Assembly: GCF_900537115.1 (NCBI RefSeq) | Contig: NZ_UNRG01000002.1 | Coordinates: forward strand, 591-64,590 | Reading direction: 5' to 3' | DNA length: 64,000 nt | Origin: Arthrobacter sp. Alg241-R88 | Lineage (GTDB): Bacteria > Actinomycetota > Actinomycetes > Actinomycetales > Micrococcaceae | In this document: piece after piece, positions 1 to 7,848 of the stretch | Position numbering within the stretch: the first letter of the stretch is position 1 | Layout: each line of letters opens with the position of its first letter | Translations under genes and position numbers: made by a program | Notes under the pieces: generated by a model | What the model was told of the DNA's origin: nothing | Databases searched by the model: none | What the model saw: only the letters and a program-made list of their open reading frames with translations

Positions 1-194
1 ACTGCGTGAACGGCATTCAAAAGACGTTCACACCAAGCACTGGTAAAAAGATAAATAAGACTGCTTGCGTCCACTATGTGGTTCCCAAACAACAAACCAA
101 ACCGGTTCGTTGCAGGGAACGAACAACTGAATAACAACACCACAATGTTGTAACCACAGTTTTCCCACCCCCGCACTGGGGGACGGGTAGAAGG
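1..194 (+). other. 23S-5S rRNA internal transcribed spacer
   Basis: This stretch directly precedes the 5S rRNA and carries no plausible gene. It resembles the spacer between 23S and 5S rRNA in actinobacterial rrn operons, so the 3' end of 23S rRNA should lie just outside or at the left edge. It contains an inverted repeat at 105-124 (GTTCGTT, 6-nt loop, AACGAAC) and a smaller one near 134-150, which could form processing stems in the precursor transcript. The exact 23S end cannot be placed by eye. Confidence 0.6.
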
Positions 195-314
195 GTTACG
201 GCGGTCATAGCGTGGGGGAAACGCCCGGTCCCATTCCGAACCCGGAAGCTAAGACCCACAGCGCCGATGGTACTGCACCCGGGAGGGTGTGGGAGAGTAG
301 GTCACCGCCGGACA
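195..314 (+). rRNA. rrf: 5S ribosomal RNA
   Basis: The segment starts with GTTACGGCGGTCATAGCG and contains the hallmark CGGTCCCATTCCGAACCCGG loop and the GGGAGAGTAGGTC segment, then closes with CACCGCCGGAC, which pairs with the 5' GGCGGT to form helix I. Length of about 120 nt fits 5S rRNA. It is the last gene of an rRNA operon whose other genes lie upstream of the window. The ends are accurate to within a few bases. Confidence 0.96.
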
Positions 315-325
315 ACCATTAGGTC

Positions 326-353
326 GAGGCCCCAACCACCAGGTTGGGGCCTC
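326..353 (+). terminator. rRNA operon terminator hairpin
   Basis: A perfect 12-bp stem (GAGGCCCCAACC / GGTTGGGGCCTC) with an ACCA loop lies about 12 nt after the 5S rRNA. There is only a short downstream T stretch. It most likely ends the rRNA transcript. Confidence 0.85.
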
Positions 354-385
354 CCACATTTAACAAACAAAAACACCACCCGGAA

Positions 386-512
386 CCCTCTCTCACTTAA
401 CGCGGGCTTTTCCCGATCCCTCTCTCACTTAACGCGGCCTTTTCCCGATCCCTCTCTCACTTAACGCGGCTTTTCCCGATCGCTCTCTCACTCGACGTGT
501 TCTCAAACCCAA
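386..512 (+). repeat. 32-bp tandem repeat array, left arm
   Basis: Three near-identical units begin at 386, 418 and 450, and a fourth, degenerate unit begins at 481, giving periods of 32, 32 and 31 bp. Each unit begins CCCTCTCTCACTTAACGCGG and ends TTTTCCCGAT. The CTCTCTCACTT core is the reverse complement of the core of a second array at 617-725. The bases between the arms (513-616) hold nothing I recognise. Confidence 0.85.
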
Positions 513-616
513 CGATCCCTCACCCGCCCAGGAGCTAAGGCCCAGCCGGCACCATCCCAAACCCGCCGTCGTCGTCGACCATCACACGGAAGAGCAACAC
601 CTGGAACACCGCCAAC

Positions 617-725
617 TGAGAGAGCATCACCCAAAAGGCCACATCAAGTGAGAGAGCATCACCCAAAACCCCGCATCGAGTGAGAGAGCGTCACTCCAAA
701 ACCCGCATCGAGGGAGAGAGCGTTC
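617..725 (+). repeat. 32-bp tandem repeat array, right arm (inverted)
   Basis: Units begin at 617, 649, 681 and 713, an exact 32-bp period. The core is (A/G)GTGAGAGAGC(A/G)TCAC followed by CCAAAAC and CCGCATCGA. Read on the opposite strand, the left array has the same layout (GTGAGAGAG, two bases, ATC, an A-run, CCGC), so the two arms are diverged inverted copies of one repeat family. The last unit ends close to the 5' region of the TPR-protein gene. Confidence 0.83.
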
Positions 726-918
726 CTGGGGAGTGTGAATATTGCCACGATGCTGGTCCCTGGCCCTGCCCGGTCCTGCCATGTTGGGCAACTCCACTAG
801 AATTGATGAAGATGTACGGACTTCGAAGCGCTTGATTTCGGGTTGCGTAGGAAAACGAAACACGGATACGAGCGGCTGCAGTTGCGCCAGTGGTCGGCTC
901 ACAACAGGAGGAATCCAC

Positions 919-2880
919 ATGGCTGAGCACAACGGCGGCAACCGCGGCGGAAATGACCGCGGCGGGTTCCGCGGTAACAACAATTCCGGTGGTGATCCCC
1001 GTGGATTCCGCTCCCGGGCCAACCGCGACAACGCAGGTTCCGACCGGTCAGCCGGCGGGGGAGAGCGTAAGCCGTTCGGTGACCGTGACAGGAAACCGTT
1101 TGGTGATCGTCCGCGCCGTGATGGCGAGGGGGATCGTCGCGGTTCAGGTGCCGGCGAGCGTAAGCCCTTCAGCGGTGGCGAGCGTAAGCCGTTCGGCGAC
1201 CGGGATCGCAAGCCCTTCGGTGACCGTGACAGGAAACCGTTTGGTGATCGCCCGCGCCGTGATGGTGAGGGGGACCGTCGTAGCTTCGGCGGTGGTGAGC
1301 GCAAGCCGTTCGGGGACCGCGACCGCAAGCCCTATGGTGACCGGGACAACCGTTCCTTCAGCGACCGCCCGCGCCGCGACGGTGAAGGCGACCGCCCCCG
1401 CCGGGATGGTGAGGGGGACCGTCGTAGCTTTGGTGGCGGTGAGCGTAAGCCGTTCGGGGATCGCGACCGCAAGCCCTACGGTGACCGTGACAACCGTTCC
1501 TTCAGCGACCGTCCGCGCCGCGATGGCGAAGGTGACCGCCGTGGGTTCGCCGGCGGCGAGAACAGGAAGCCCTTCGGAGGCCGGAGCGACCGCCCCAGCC
1601 GTGGGGGAGACCGCCAGGACCGGGGACCTCGCAGCTTCGACCGCGACGCCGGACCCCGCAGCTTCGACCGTGACTCCAGCCGTGCCGCCGGTCCCCGCAG
1701 CTTCGACCGTGATGCCAACCGCGACGGCGGCCCCCGCACCTTTGGCCGGGACCGCCAGGAAGAGCGTCCGGCCCGCGTCCCGAATATGCGTGACCTTCGC
1801 AGCGCCAACCGTCCGGACCGTGAACGGTCGCCTCAGATCGACGAGGATGTCACGGGTAAGGAGCTGGACCGCGCCACTCAGCACCAGATAAAGACGCTTG
1901 AGGCTAACAGCGCCGAGTGGGTGGCACGCCACCTGGTGATGGCCGGCCGCTTGATTGACGACGAGCCCGAACTGGCCTTCCAGCACGCCCTGGCCGCCAG
2001 CCGGCGCGGCGGCCGGCTGGCTGCTGTCCGGGAAGCCGTGGGGCTCACAGCCTATGCCGCCGGCCACTACGGCGAAGCGCTGAGGGAATTCCGGACGTAC
2101 CGCCGGATCAGCGGCTCCAACGTGCACCTGCCGGTGATGGCAGATTGCGAACGTGGGCTTGGCCGTCCCGACCGCGCACTCGATGTGGTCCGCTCCGAGG
2201 AAGCCCAGGACCTGGACGCTCCAGGCAAAGCTGAACTCGCCATCGTGGCCGCCGGGGCCCGTGCCGACCTAGGCCAGCTCGACGCCGCCGTGGCGGAACT
2301 GGAGATCCCGCAGCTGGACATCAACCGCGCGTTCTCCTACAGCCCGCGCCTCTTCCGCGCCTACGCCGACGCACTCGCCGCCGTGGGCCGCACGGCTGAG
2401 TCGGAGAAATGGCAAAAGCAGGCCGTCGTGGCGGAAAATGCGCTGGGCCTGGGCGTTGACGAAGAACCCGACATCATCGATTTGGGCTGGGACGAGGAAG
2501 AGGAAGCTCGCGAAGAGAAGGAACGCCGCCGCCTCCTGGAGCGGGCATCCACCGCTTCGGGTACTGCTGCTGAAGCTTCGTCCGCAACAGCAACTGACGC
2601 TGCCAGCACATCCACCGCTGCCAGCACATCCACCGCAGCCGGCACGTCCACCGCTGGCAGCGAGGAGACGCCCGCTGGTTCCGGCGAAGCCGTCGAGGCC
2701 AGCATCGACGACCAGGAGCCGGATTACTTCGTCTCCGACGACGCTGAATCCGACGAGGACTCCGTGGAGGCCGACGAACTGGACCACAACGAACTGGACC
2801 ACGACGAACTGGACAACAACGGAGAGGCCCTGCCGGACAGCACAACTCCGGAGGACCACCAGGATCGCCGGGAAGACTAA
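919..2880 (+). CDS. TPR protein with Arg/Gly-rich repetitive N-terminal half
   Basis: The 653-residue product has two parts. Residues 1-300 are low complexity, built from repeats such as ERKPFGDRDRKPFGDRPRRD and GEGDRR, strongly basic and Gly/Arg-rich like RNA-binding tails. From about 310 there is an alpha-helical tetratricopeptide-like domain (for example WVARHLVMAGRLIDDEPELAFQHALAA), then an Ala/Ser/Thr-rich and acidic tail. I chose the ATG at 919 because AGGAGG lies 7 nt upstream; an in-frame extension to 742 has no such site. It precedes the HAD-tlyA-nadK-recN run just as Rv1691 does in Mycobacterium, so it is probably the diverged counterpart. Its function is unknown; RNA or ribosome association is only an inference from the basic repeats. 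Confidence 0.88.
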   Translation: MAEHNGGNRGGNDRGGFRGNNNSGGDPRGFRSRANRDNAGSDRSAGGGERKPFGDRDRKPFGDRPRRDGEGDRRGSGAGERKPFSGGERKPFGDRDRKPFGDRDRKPFGDRPRRDGEGDRRSFGGGERKPFGDRDRKPYGDRDNRSFSDRPRRDGEGDRPRRDGEGDRRSFGGGERKPFGDRDRKPYGDRDNRSFSDRPRRDGEGDRRGFAGGENRKPFGGRSDRPSRGGDRQDRGPRSFDRDAGPRSFDRDSSRAAGPRSFDRDANRDGGPRTFGRDRQEERPARVPNMRDLRSANRPDRERSPQIDEDVTGKELDRATQHQIKTLEANSAEWVARHLVMAGRLIDDEPELAFQHALAASRRGGRLAAVREAVGLTAYAAGHYGEALREFRTYRRISGSNVHLPVMADCERGLGRPDRALDVVRSEEAQDLDAPGKAELAIVAAGARADLGQLDAAVAELEIPQLDINRAFSYSPRLFRAYADALAAVGRTAESEKWQKQAVVAENALGLGVDEEPDIIDLGWDEEEEAREEKERRRLLERASTASGTAAEASSATATDAASTSTAASTSTAAGTSTAGSEETPAGSGEAVEASIDDQEPDYFVSDDAESDEDSVEADELDHNELDHDELDNNGEALPDSTTPEDHQDRRED

Positions 2881-2885
2881 AGCGG

Positions 2886-3875
2886 ATGACTGAAGCCACC
2901 CTGATTTCCCTGTTCGATGCGCTGCTCGCGGACCTGGACGGCGTGGTCTACGCGGGCCCGCACGCCATTCCTGGTGCGGTGGAATCACTGCAGCAGCTGG
3001 AAGGCCTCGGAGTTGGCCTGGGCTACGTGACGAACAATGCGTCGCGCACCCCTGCCGACGTCGCAGCCCACCTCCGTGAGCTCGGCGCGCCGGCGGCTGA
3101 CAACCAGGTGGTCAGCTCCTCCCAGGCCGCTGCGGAGCTGCTCGCCTCAGAGCTGCCCCCGGGTTCGAGGGTGCTGATCACCGGAAGCCCGGCGCTTGCG
3201 CAGGAGATCGAACTAGTGGGCCTGGTGCCGGTGTACGGCCAGGAGGAGGATCCGGTGGCAGTGGTGCAGGGCTTCAACCCGGCCATTGGCTGGAAGGAAC
3301 TCGCCGAGGCAGCCTACGTGGTGTCGGCCGGGGCCGTTTGGGTGGCAACCAACACCGACATGTCCATCCCGCAGGCCCGTGGCATCGCGCCAGGCAACGG
3401 CACCCTCGTTGCCGCAGTCACCGCAGCCACTGGCCAAACGCCCCGGGTCGCCGGCAAGCCGGAAGCGCCGCTTTTCCACTCGGCCGCCAAGCGCCTCGCC
3501 GCAGAGCGCCCCCTCGTGGTCGGTGACCGGCTGGACACTGACATCCTGGGCGGAAACAACGCAGGCTTCGCAACGGTGGCGGTACTGACCGGCGTCGACA
3601 CCCGGGAAACCATCCTGGCCGCGAAGGCCGCCGAACGGCCGGACTACATCATCAGCTCCCTTCCGGACCTGTACCGCCCTTACCCTGCTGTCACGCAAGC
3701 CGACGGGACCTACACGTGCGGCGGGGCGACGGCGCGGGTGGCCAATGGTGCGGTGGGCATCATTGGCAGCCAGGACAACCTGGACTCCTGGCGGGCAGCG
3801 TGCGCAGCCTGGTGGGCGGCCACTCCGGACGCGTCCACGGCGCAGGCGCCGCAGCTCGTGTGGCTGGATCACTAG
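2886..3875 (+). CDS. HAD-superfamily phosphatase, NagD-like
   Basis: A 329-residue haloacid-dehalogenase family hydrolase. Motif I is DLDGVVY near residue 17, the NagD-type VTNNASRTP follows, the conserved lysine sits in KPEAPLF, and motif IV is GDRLDTDILGGNNAGF. The length and cap arrangement fit the p-nitrophenylphosphatase/NagD (class IIA) group. The syntenic mycobacterial Rv1692 was described as a glycerol-3-phosphate phosphatase, so a phospholipid-recycling role is plausible but the substrate is not visible in the sequence. The gene starts 5 bp after the TPR gene stops and is probably cotranscribed with it. An extra C-terminal region of about 60 residues after the catalytic core is Ala-rich. 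Confidence 0.9.
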   Translation: MTEATLISLFDALLADLDGVVYAGPHAIPGAVESLQQLEGLGVGLGYVTNNASRTPADVAAHLRELGAPAADNQVVSSSQAAAELLASELPPGSRVLITGSPALAQEIELVGLVPVYGQEEDPVAVVQGFNPAIGWKELAEAAYVVSAGAVWVATNTDMSIPQARGIAPGNGTLVAAVTAATGQTPRVAGKPEAPLFHSAAKRLAAERPLVVGDRLDTDILGGNNAGFATVAVLTGVDTRETILAAKAAERPDYIISSLPDLYRPYPAVTQADGTYTCGGATARVANGAVGIIGSQDNLDSWRAACAAWWAATPDASTAQAPQLVWLDH

Positions 3876-3878
3876 ACT
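3873..3878 (+). promoter_or_regulatory. candidate -10 element (TAGACT) for a leaderless start at 3885
   Basis: TAGACT fits the TANNNT form and ends 6 nt before the ATG at 3885. It overlaps the stop codon of the preceding phosphatase gene. No clear -35 is seen. It could give a leaderless transcript in addition to read-through. Confidence 0.4.
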
Positions 3879-3884
3879 GGTTGG

Positions 3885-4139
3885 ATGACTGAGCTGAGCC
3901 CCCCTGACGAGTCCGCAGCAGCCCAGCCTTCCTTGGACTGGCCGCGGATAAACCACGACGAGGTGCCGGATCCCCTGGTGCAACAGTCCCTGGCGCGTCT
4001 GGACGGTGTGCCCGGGACACCGGTTGCAGAGCACGAAGCGGCCTACAGTGAACTCCACGACGAACTGCGCGCTGCCTTGGACGCCGACCCGGCGGAGCAA
4101 ACCCGCCCCCGCATCAACCTCCCGGAAAGTGGCGCCTGA
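3885..4139 (+). CDS. small hypothetical protein (Rv1693 position)
   Basis: An 84-residue acidic protein with no signal peptide or membrane segment. It sits exactly between the HAD phosphatase and tlyA, where Mycobacterium has the small gene Rv1693. Its stop overlaps the tlyA start by one base (TGATG), a strong sign of translational coupling and of a real gene. The middle contains DPLVQQSLARLDGVPGTPV, then a helical EHEAAYSELHDELRAAL segment. Function unknown; a helper of TlyA is possible by position only. Confidence 0.8.
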   Translation: MTELSPPDESAAAQPSLDWPRINHDEVPDPLVQQSLARLDGVPGTPVAEHEAAYSELHDELRAALDADPAEQTRPRINLPESGA

Positions 4140-4954
4140 TGCCGGTGCGCCTTGACCAGGCGTTGGTTGCGCGCGGCCTGGCCAGGTCCCGCACCCATGC
4201 CGCCACGCTCATCGCTGAAGGAAAAGTAAGTTCAGCAGGGCAGGTCCTGAGCAAGGCATCCGTCCAAGTCCCGGAGGACAGGGACCTGGTGGTCCAGCAT
4301 GATGAGCAGGACACCTACGTGAGCCGGGCGGGCCACAAACTGGCGGGCGCCCTTGACGCCTTTCCCGACGTTTCGCCGGGCGGGAAAAGGTGCCTCGACG
4401 CCGGCGCCTCCACCGGCGGCTTCACTGATGTCCTGCTCCGGCGCGGCGCGGCGCATGTGGTGGCGGTCGACGTCGGGCACGGCCAGTTGGTGCCCCAGCT
4501 GCGGGAAGATCCCCGCGTGGACGTCCATGAGGGGCTCAACGTCAGGTACATGTCGCCTGAGGACATCGGTGGCCCCGCAGCCCTCACCGTGGCTGACCTG
4601 TCCTTCATCTCCCTGACCCTGGTGGTCCGGCCCCTGGCCCTGTGCACGGAGCCGGGCGGTGACCTGGTCCTCATGGTGAAGCCGCAATTCGAAATCGGCA
4701 AGGACCGGCTGGGACGGACCGGCGTGGTGAATTCCGAGCGGGAGCGCCGGATGGCAGTGGAAAAAGTGGCCCGGGCTGCCTTCGAGGCCGGCCTGGACCT
4801 CCGCGGCCTCGCGCAGAGCCCGCTTCCCGGCCAGGACGGAAACGTCGAATACTTCCTGTGGATAAAGCGCAGGATGAGCCAAGAGTTGCCTAAGATCGAA
4901 GAGCGAGACGCAGCCACCGCTGCGTTGCTCGGAACGATCTGGCACAACCACTAG
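4139..4954 (+). CDS. tlyA: TlyA rRNA 2'-O-methyltransferase
   Basis: The 271-residue product has an N-terminal S4 RNA-binding domain (residues 1-60, RLDQALVARGLARSRTHA) followed by an FtsJ/RrmJ-type methyltransferase domain with the SAM-binding loop CLDAGASTGGF at 85-95 and DLSFISL downstream. TlyA enzymes methylate 2'-hydroxyls of 16S and 23S rRNA, and in mycobacteria this determines capreomycin and viomycin susceptibility. Length matches the family. The gene is translationally coupled to the small gene before it and followed 13 bp later by nadK, as in Mycobacterium. Confidence 0.95.
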   Translation: MPVRLDQALVARGLARSRTHAATLIAEGKVSSAGQVLSKASVQVPEDRDLVVQHDEQDTYVSRAGHKLAGALDAFPDVSPGGKRCLDAGASTGGFTDVLLRRGAAHVVAVDVGHGQLVPQLREDPRVDVHEGLNVRYMSPEDIGGPAALTVADLSFISLTLVVRPLALCTEPGGDLVLMVKPQFEIGKDRLGRTGVVNSERERRMAVEKVARAAFEAGLDLRGLAQSPLPGQDGNVEYFLWIKRRMSQELPKIEERDAATAALLGTIWHNH

Positions 4955-4967
4955 AGAGCGGAACCTG

Positions 4968-5993
4968 ATGAGCAGGCGCGTACTGGTCCTCGCCCACACC
5001 GGCCGCGAGGAATCGCTGAAGGCCGCCTGGGAGGCCTGCGCGTTGCTGCACGCCTCCGGCATCGTCCCGGTGATGCAGGACTCCGAGCTGGATGACATGG
5101 AACGGTTCTTCGGGCACCTGTCCCAGCCGGTGGAAGTGCTCCACGACCACGTCCAGCTCCCCGACGTTGAACTGGTGATGGTCCTGGGTGGTGACGGCAC
5201 CATCCTCCGCGCCGCCGAGCTGGTCCGCGAAGTGGACGTGCCGCTGCTGGGCGTGAACCTGGGCCATGTGGGCTTCCTGGCCGAGAGCGAGCGGGCGGAC
5301 TTGGCCCAGACCGTTGAATGGATCGCCAGCCGGGATTACACGGTGGAAGAGCGCATGACCATCGATGTCCAGGTGTGGGTCCGGGGACAGAAGATCTGGC
5401 ACACGTGGGCCCTGAACGAGGCTGCGATCGAAAAGGCCAACCGGGAGCGCATGCTGGAAGTGGTCACCGAGGTGGACGAGCGTCCGCTCACGACTTTCGG
5501 CTGCGACGGCATCGTGCTGGCGACCCCCACGGGTTCCACGGCCTACGCATTCTCCGCCGGGGGCCCGGTGGTATGGCCGGAGGTGGAGGCGCTGGTGATT
5601 GTTCCCATCAGTGCCCATGCGCTCTTCGCCAAGCCGCTGGTGGTATCGCCGCGCTCACGCCTCGCCGTTGAAGTCCTTGGCAGGACAGATGCCCAGGGCG
5701 TGTTGTGGTGTGATGGCCGGCGTTCGGTGGACCTGCCGCCGGGTGCCCGGGTGGAGGTGACGAAGTCAGCTACCCCCGTGCGCCTGGCACGGACCCATCA
5801 GACCCCGTTCTCGGCCCGGCTGGTGCGGAAGTTCGAACTGCCCATCCACGGCTGGCGGGGGCCAGTCCCCAAGGCTGACGCCATCCACACCGGTCCGATC
5901 CCCATCGTCCGGACCCCGCGGCCGATGCCGCCGCTTCAGCTGCCGCACACCGGGCAGCCGGACGTCGATCCCGATCCCTCAACCGCAAAGTGA
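4968..5993 (+). CDS. nadK: NAD kinase
   Basis: This 341-residue enzyme phosphorylates NAD to NADP using ATP or polyphosphate. The diagnostic GGDGT motif is at residues 74-78, followed by NLGHVGFLAE and the substrate-binding segment GSTAYAFSAGGPVVWP. The conserved ISAHALFAKPLVV follows. The C-terminus has a Pro-rich tail of about 40 residues beyond the family core. GAGAGCGG lies upstream of the ATG. It sits between tlyA and recN as in many Actinobacteria, and recN begins only 3 bp after its stop. Confidence 0.96.
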   Translation: MSRRVLVLAHTGREESLKAAWEACALLHASGIVPVMQDSELDDMERFFGHLSQPVEVLHDHVQLPDVELVMVLGGDGTILRAAELVREVDVPLLGVNLGHVGFLAESERADLAQTVEWIASRDYTVEERMTIDVQVWVRGQKIWHTWALNEAAIEKANRERMLEVVTEVDERPLTTFGCDGIVLATPTGSTAYAFSAGGPVVWPEVEALVIVPISAHALFAKPLVVSPRSRLAVEVLGRTDAQGVLWCDGRRSVDLPPGARVEVTKSATPVRLARTHQTPFSARLVRKFELPIHGWRGPVPKADAIHTGPIPIVRTPRPMPPLQLPHTGQPDVDPDPSTAK

Positions 5994-5996
5994 ACC

Positions 5997-7736
5997 ATGC
6001 TTGAAGAACTGAGAATCCGCGATCTGGGCGTCATCACCGACGCAACACTGCCGCTGGGCCCCGGGCTGAGCGTGGTGACAGGCGAGACCGGCGCGGGCAA
6101 AACGATGGTGGTCACCGCCGTCGGCCTCCTCCTGGGAGCCCGTTCGGATGCCGGCGCCGTCCGGAGCGGCGCCAAGAGCGCAACTGCCGAGGCAGTCCTG
6201 AAGCTCGATGCCGGACACCCCGCCATCGCGCGCGCACTGGAGGCAGGCGCCGAGGCGGAAGAGTTCGACGGCGGCGCTGAGCTTATCCTCGCCCGCCGGC
6301 TGGGCGCGGACGGCCGCAGCCGTGCTTTCCTGGGCGGGCGCGCCGCCCCCGTAGGCGTCCTCGCCGAAATCGGCGAAACGCTGGTGGTGGTCCATGGCCA
6401 GTCGGACCAGATCCGGCTCAAGGGTGCCGTAGCCCAGCGCGGCGCGCTGGACAAGTTCGCAGGGGAAACGCTGGCGGGGCCCCTCGCCAACTACCAGGGC
6501 CTGTATAACCACTGGAAATCCATCCAGTCGGAGCTTGATGCCCTCCGCAGTGCCGCCCGGGACAGGCTCCGCGAAGCCGAATCCCTCGAGGCAGCACTGG
6601 CTGAGATCGACGACGTGGACCCGCAGCCCGGCGAGGACGAACTCCTCAAGGCAGAGGCAGTAAAGCTGGCCAATGTTGAGGAACTGCGGATCGCGGCGAG
6701 TACGGCCCACCAGGCCCTGATCGCCGAGGACTTCGGCGAAGCGGGTGACGCCACCACCCTGGTGGACGCTGCGAAGCGGACCCTTGAACACGTGGCTGAG
6801 CACGACGCCGAACTCGGTTCCGCAGCAGCGCGCCTGGCCGAGGTGGGTTTCCTGCTGAATGACATCGCTACCGAACTGGCGAGCTACCAGGCCGGGCTGG
6901 ACAGCGAAGGACCGGAACGGCTGGCGGAGATCGAGGACCGGCGCGCCGTCCTGGCCAAGCTGATCAGAAAATATGCCCCGTCCATTGACGAAGTCCTCCA
7001 GTGGGCTGAAAACGCCCGGGTGCGCTTTGACGAACTTCAGGACGATTCAACCCGCATCGAAACACTGGACGCGGAAGTGGTCCGGGCCGAGGCTGACCTG
7101 CAGAAGCAGGCCGCGGCCATCACCAGGATCAGGACCAAAGCCGCCAAGGAGCTCTCTTCCCGGGTCAGCGCCGAACTGAAGGCCCTGGCCATGGCAGACG
7201 CCACGCTGGTGATCAATCTCGAGCCGACCGGCCAGCTTGGACCGCACGGCGCGGACGAGATCAGTTTCCTGCTGCAGCCGCACTCAGGGGCTCCTGCCCG
7301 GCCGCTGGGCAAGGGGGCGTCCGGCGGTGAACTCTCCAGGGTTATGCTGGCCATCGAAGTGGTGCTGGCCGCCGTGGACCCCGTCCCCACGTTCGTTTTC
7401 GATGAGGTGGACGCCGGGGTGGGCGGACGCGCCGCCGTCGAGATTGGGCGCAGGCTGGCCATGCTGGCACAGCACGTGCAGGTGCTTGTGGTCACGCACC
7501 TGCCGCAGGTGGCAGCGTTCGCGGACCAGCACATCACGGTCACCAAAACCTCGGTCCGGGGAGCCGACGGCAAAACGGCAACCGGGTTCACATCAAGTGA
7601 TGTCCGCCTCCTTGACGGCCCCGAGCGGGTCCGCGAACTGGCCCGGATGCTTGCCGGCCAGGAGGACTCGGAGTCGGCGCAGGCGCACGCCCAGGAGTTG
7701 CTGGACGACGCCAAACTGCTGCCACAGCGGGCGTAA
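5997..7736 (+). CDS. recN: DNA repair ATPase RecN
   Basis: A 579-residue SMC-like ATPase for double-strand-break repair. Walker A is GETGAGKT at residues 29-36, a long coiled-coil region occupies the middle (about 150-370), the ABC signature [13 protein letters not shown] follows, and Walker B is [12 protein letters not shown]. Length and domain order are normal. The gene is in an operon with nadK and has no LexA-type box of its own that I can see, so any SOS control would have to act from further upstream. Confidence 0.96.
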   Translation: MLEELRIRDLGVITDATLPLGPGLSVVTGETGAGKTMVVTAVGLLLGARSDAGAVRSGAKSATAEAVLKLDAGHPAIARALEAGAEAEEFDGGAELILARRLGADGRSRAFLGGRAAPVGVLAEIGETLVVVHGQSDQIRLKGAVAQRGALDKFAGETLAGPLANYQGLYNHWKSIQSELDALRSAARDRLREAESLEAALAEIDDVDPQPGEDELLKAEAVKLANVEELRIAASTAHQALIAEDFGEAGDATTLVDAAKRTLEHVAEHDAELGSAAARLAEVGFLLNDIATELASYQAGLDSEGPERLAEIEDRRAVLAKLIRKYAPSIDEVLQWAENARVRFDELQDDSTRIETLDAEVVRAEADLQKQAAAITRIRTKAAKELSSRVSAELKALAMADATLVINLEPTGQLGPHGADEISFLLQPHSGAPARPLGKGASGGELSRVMLAIEVVLAAVDPVPTFVFDEVDAGVGGRAAVEIGRRLAMLAQHVQVLVVTHLPQVAAFADQHITVTKTSVRGADGKTATGFTSSDVRLLDGPERVRELARMLAGQEDSESAQAHAQELLDDAKLLPQRA

Positions 7737-7848
7737 CCGCGCCTCGCGTGGGGATCGTGGAACGGGGCCGCCCTTGCTTACGGGTCGCCCGGACGCGCAG
7801 ACTGGATCATTTGCGGAAGCAGTTCCCGACCCGTGGAAGGCTCATTTG

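Noticed and set aside
386..725. CRISPR array
   Set aside because: The 32-bp units abut one another with no unique spacers, the units diverge inside the repeat, and no cas gene is in the window.
627..1328. Long minus-strand open frames across 0.6-2.9 kb
   Set aside because: They are antisense to the Arg/Gly-rich gene, and their Ser/Pro/Arg-rich translations mirror its repeats. They lack ribosome-binding sites.
7237..7848. Upstream extension of the pyrG open frame
   Set aside because: It lies out of frame inside recN and translates to low-quality sequence; the CTP synthase homology starts after 7849, where a ribosome site exists.
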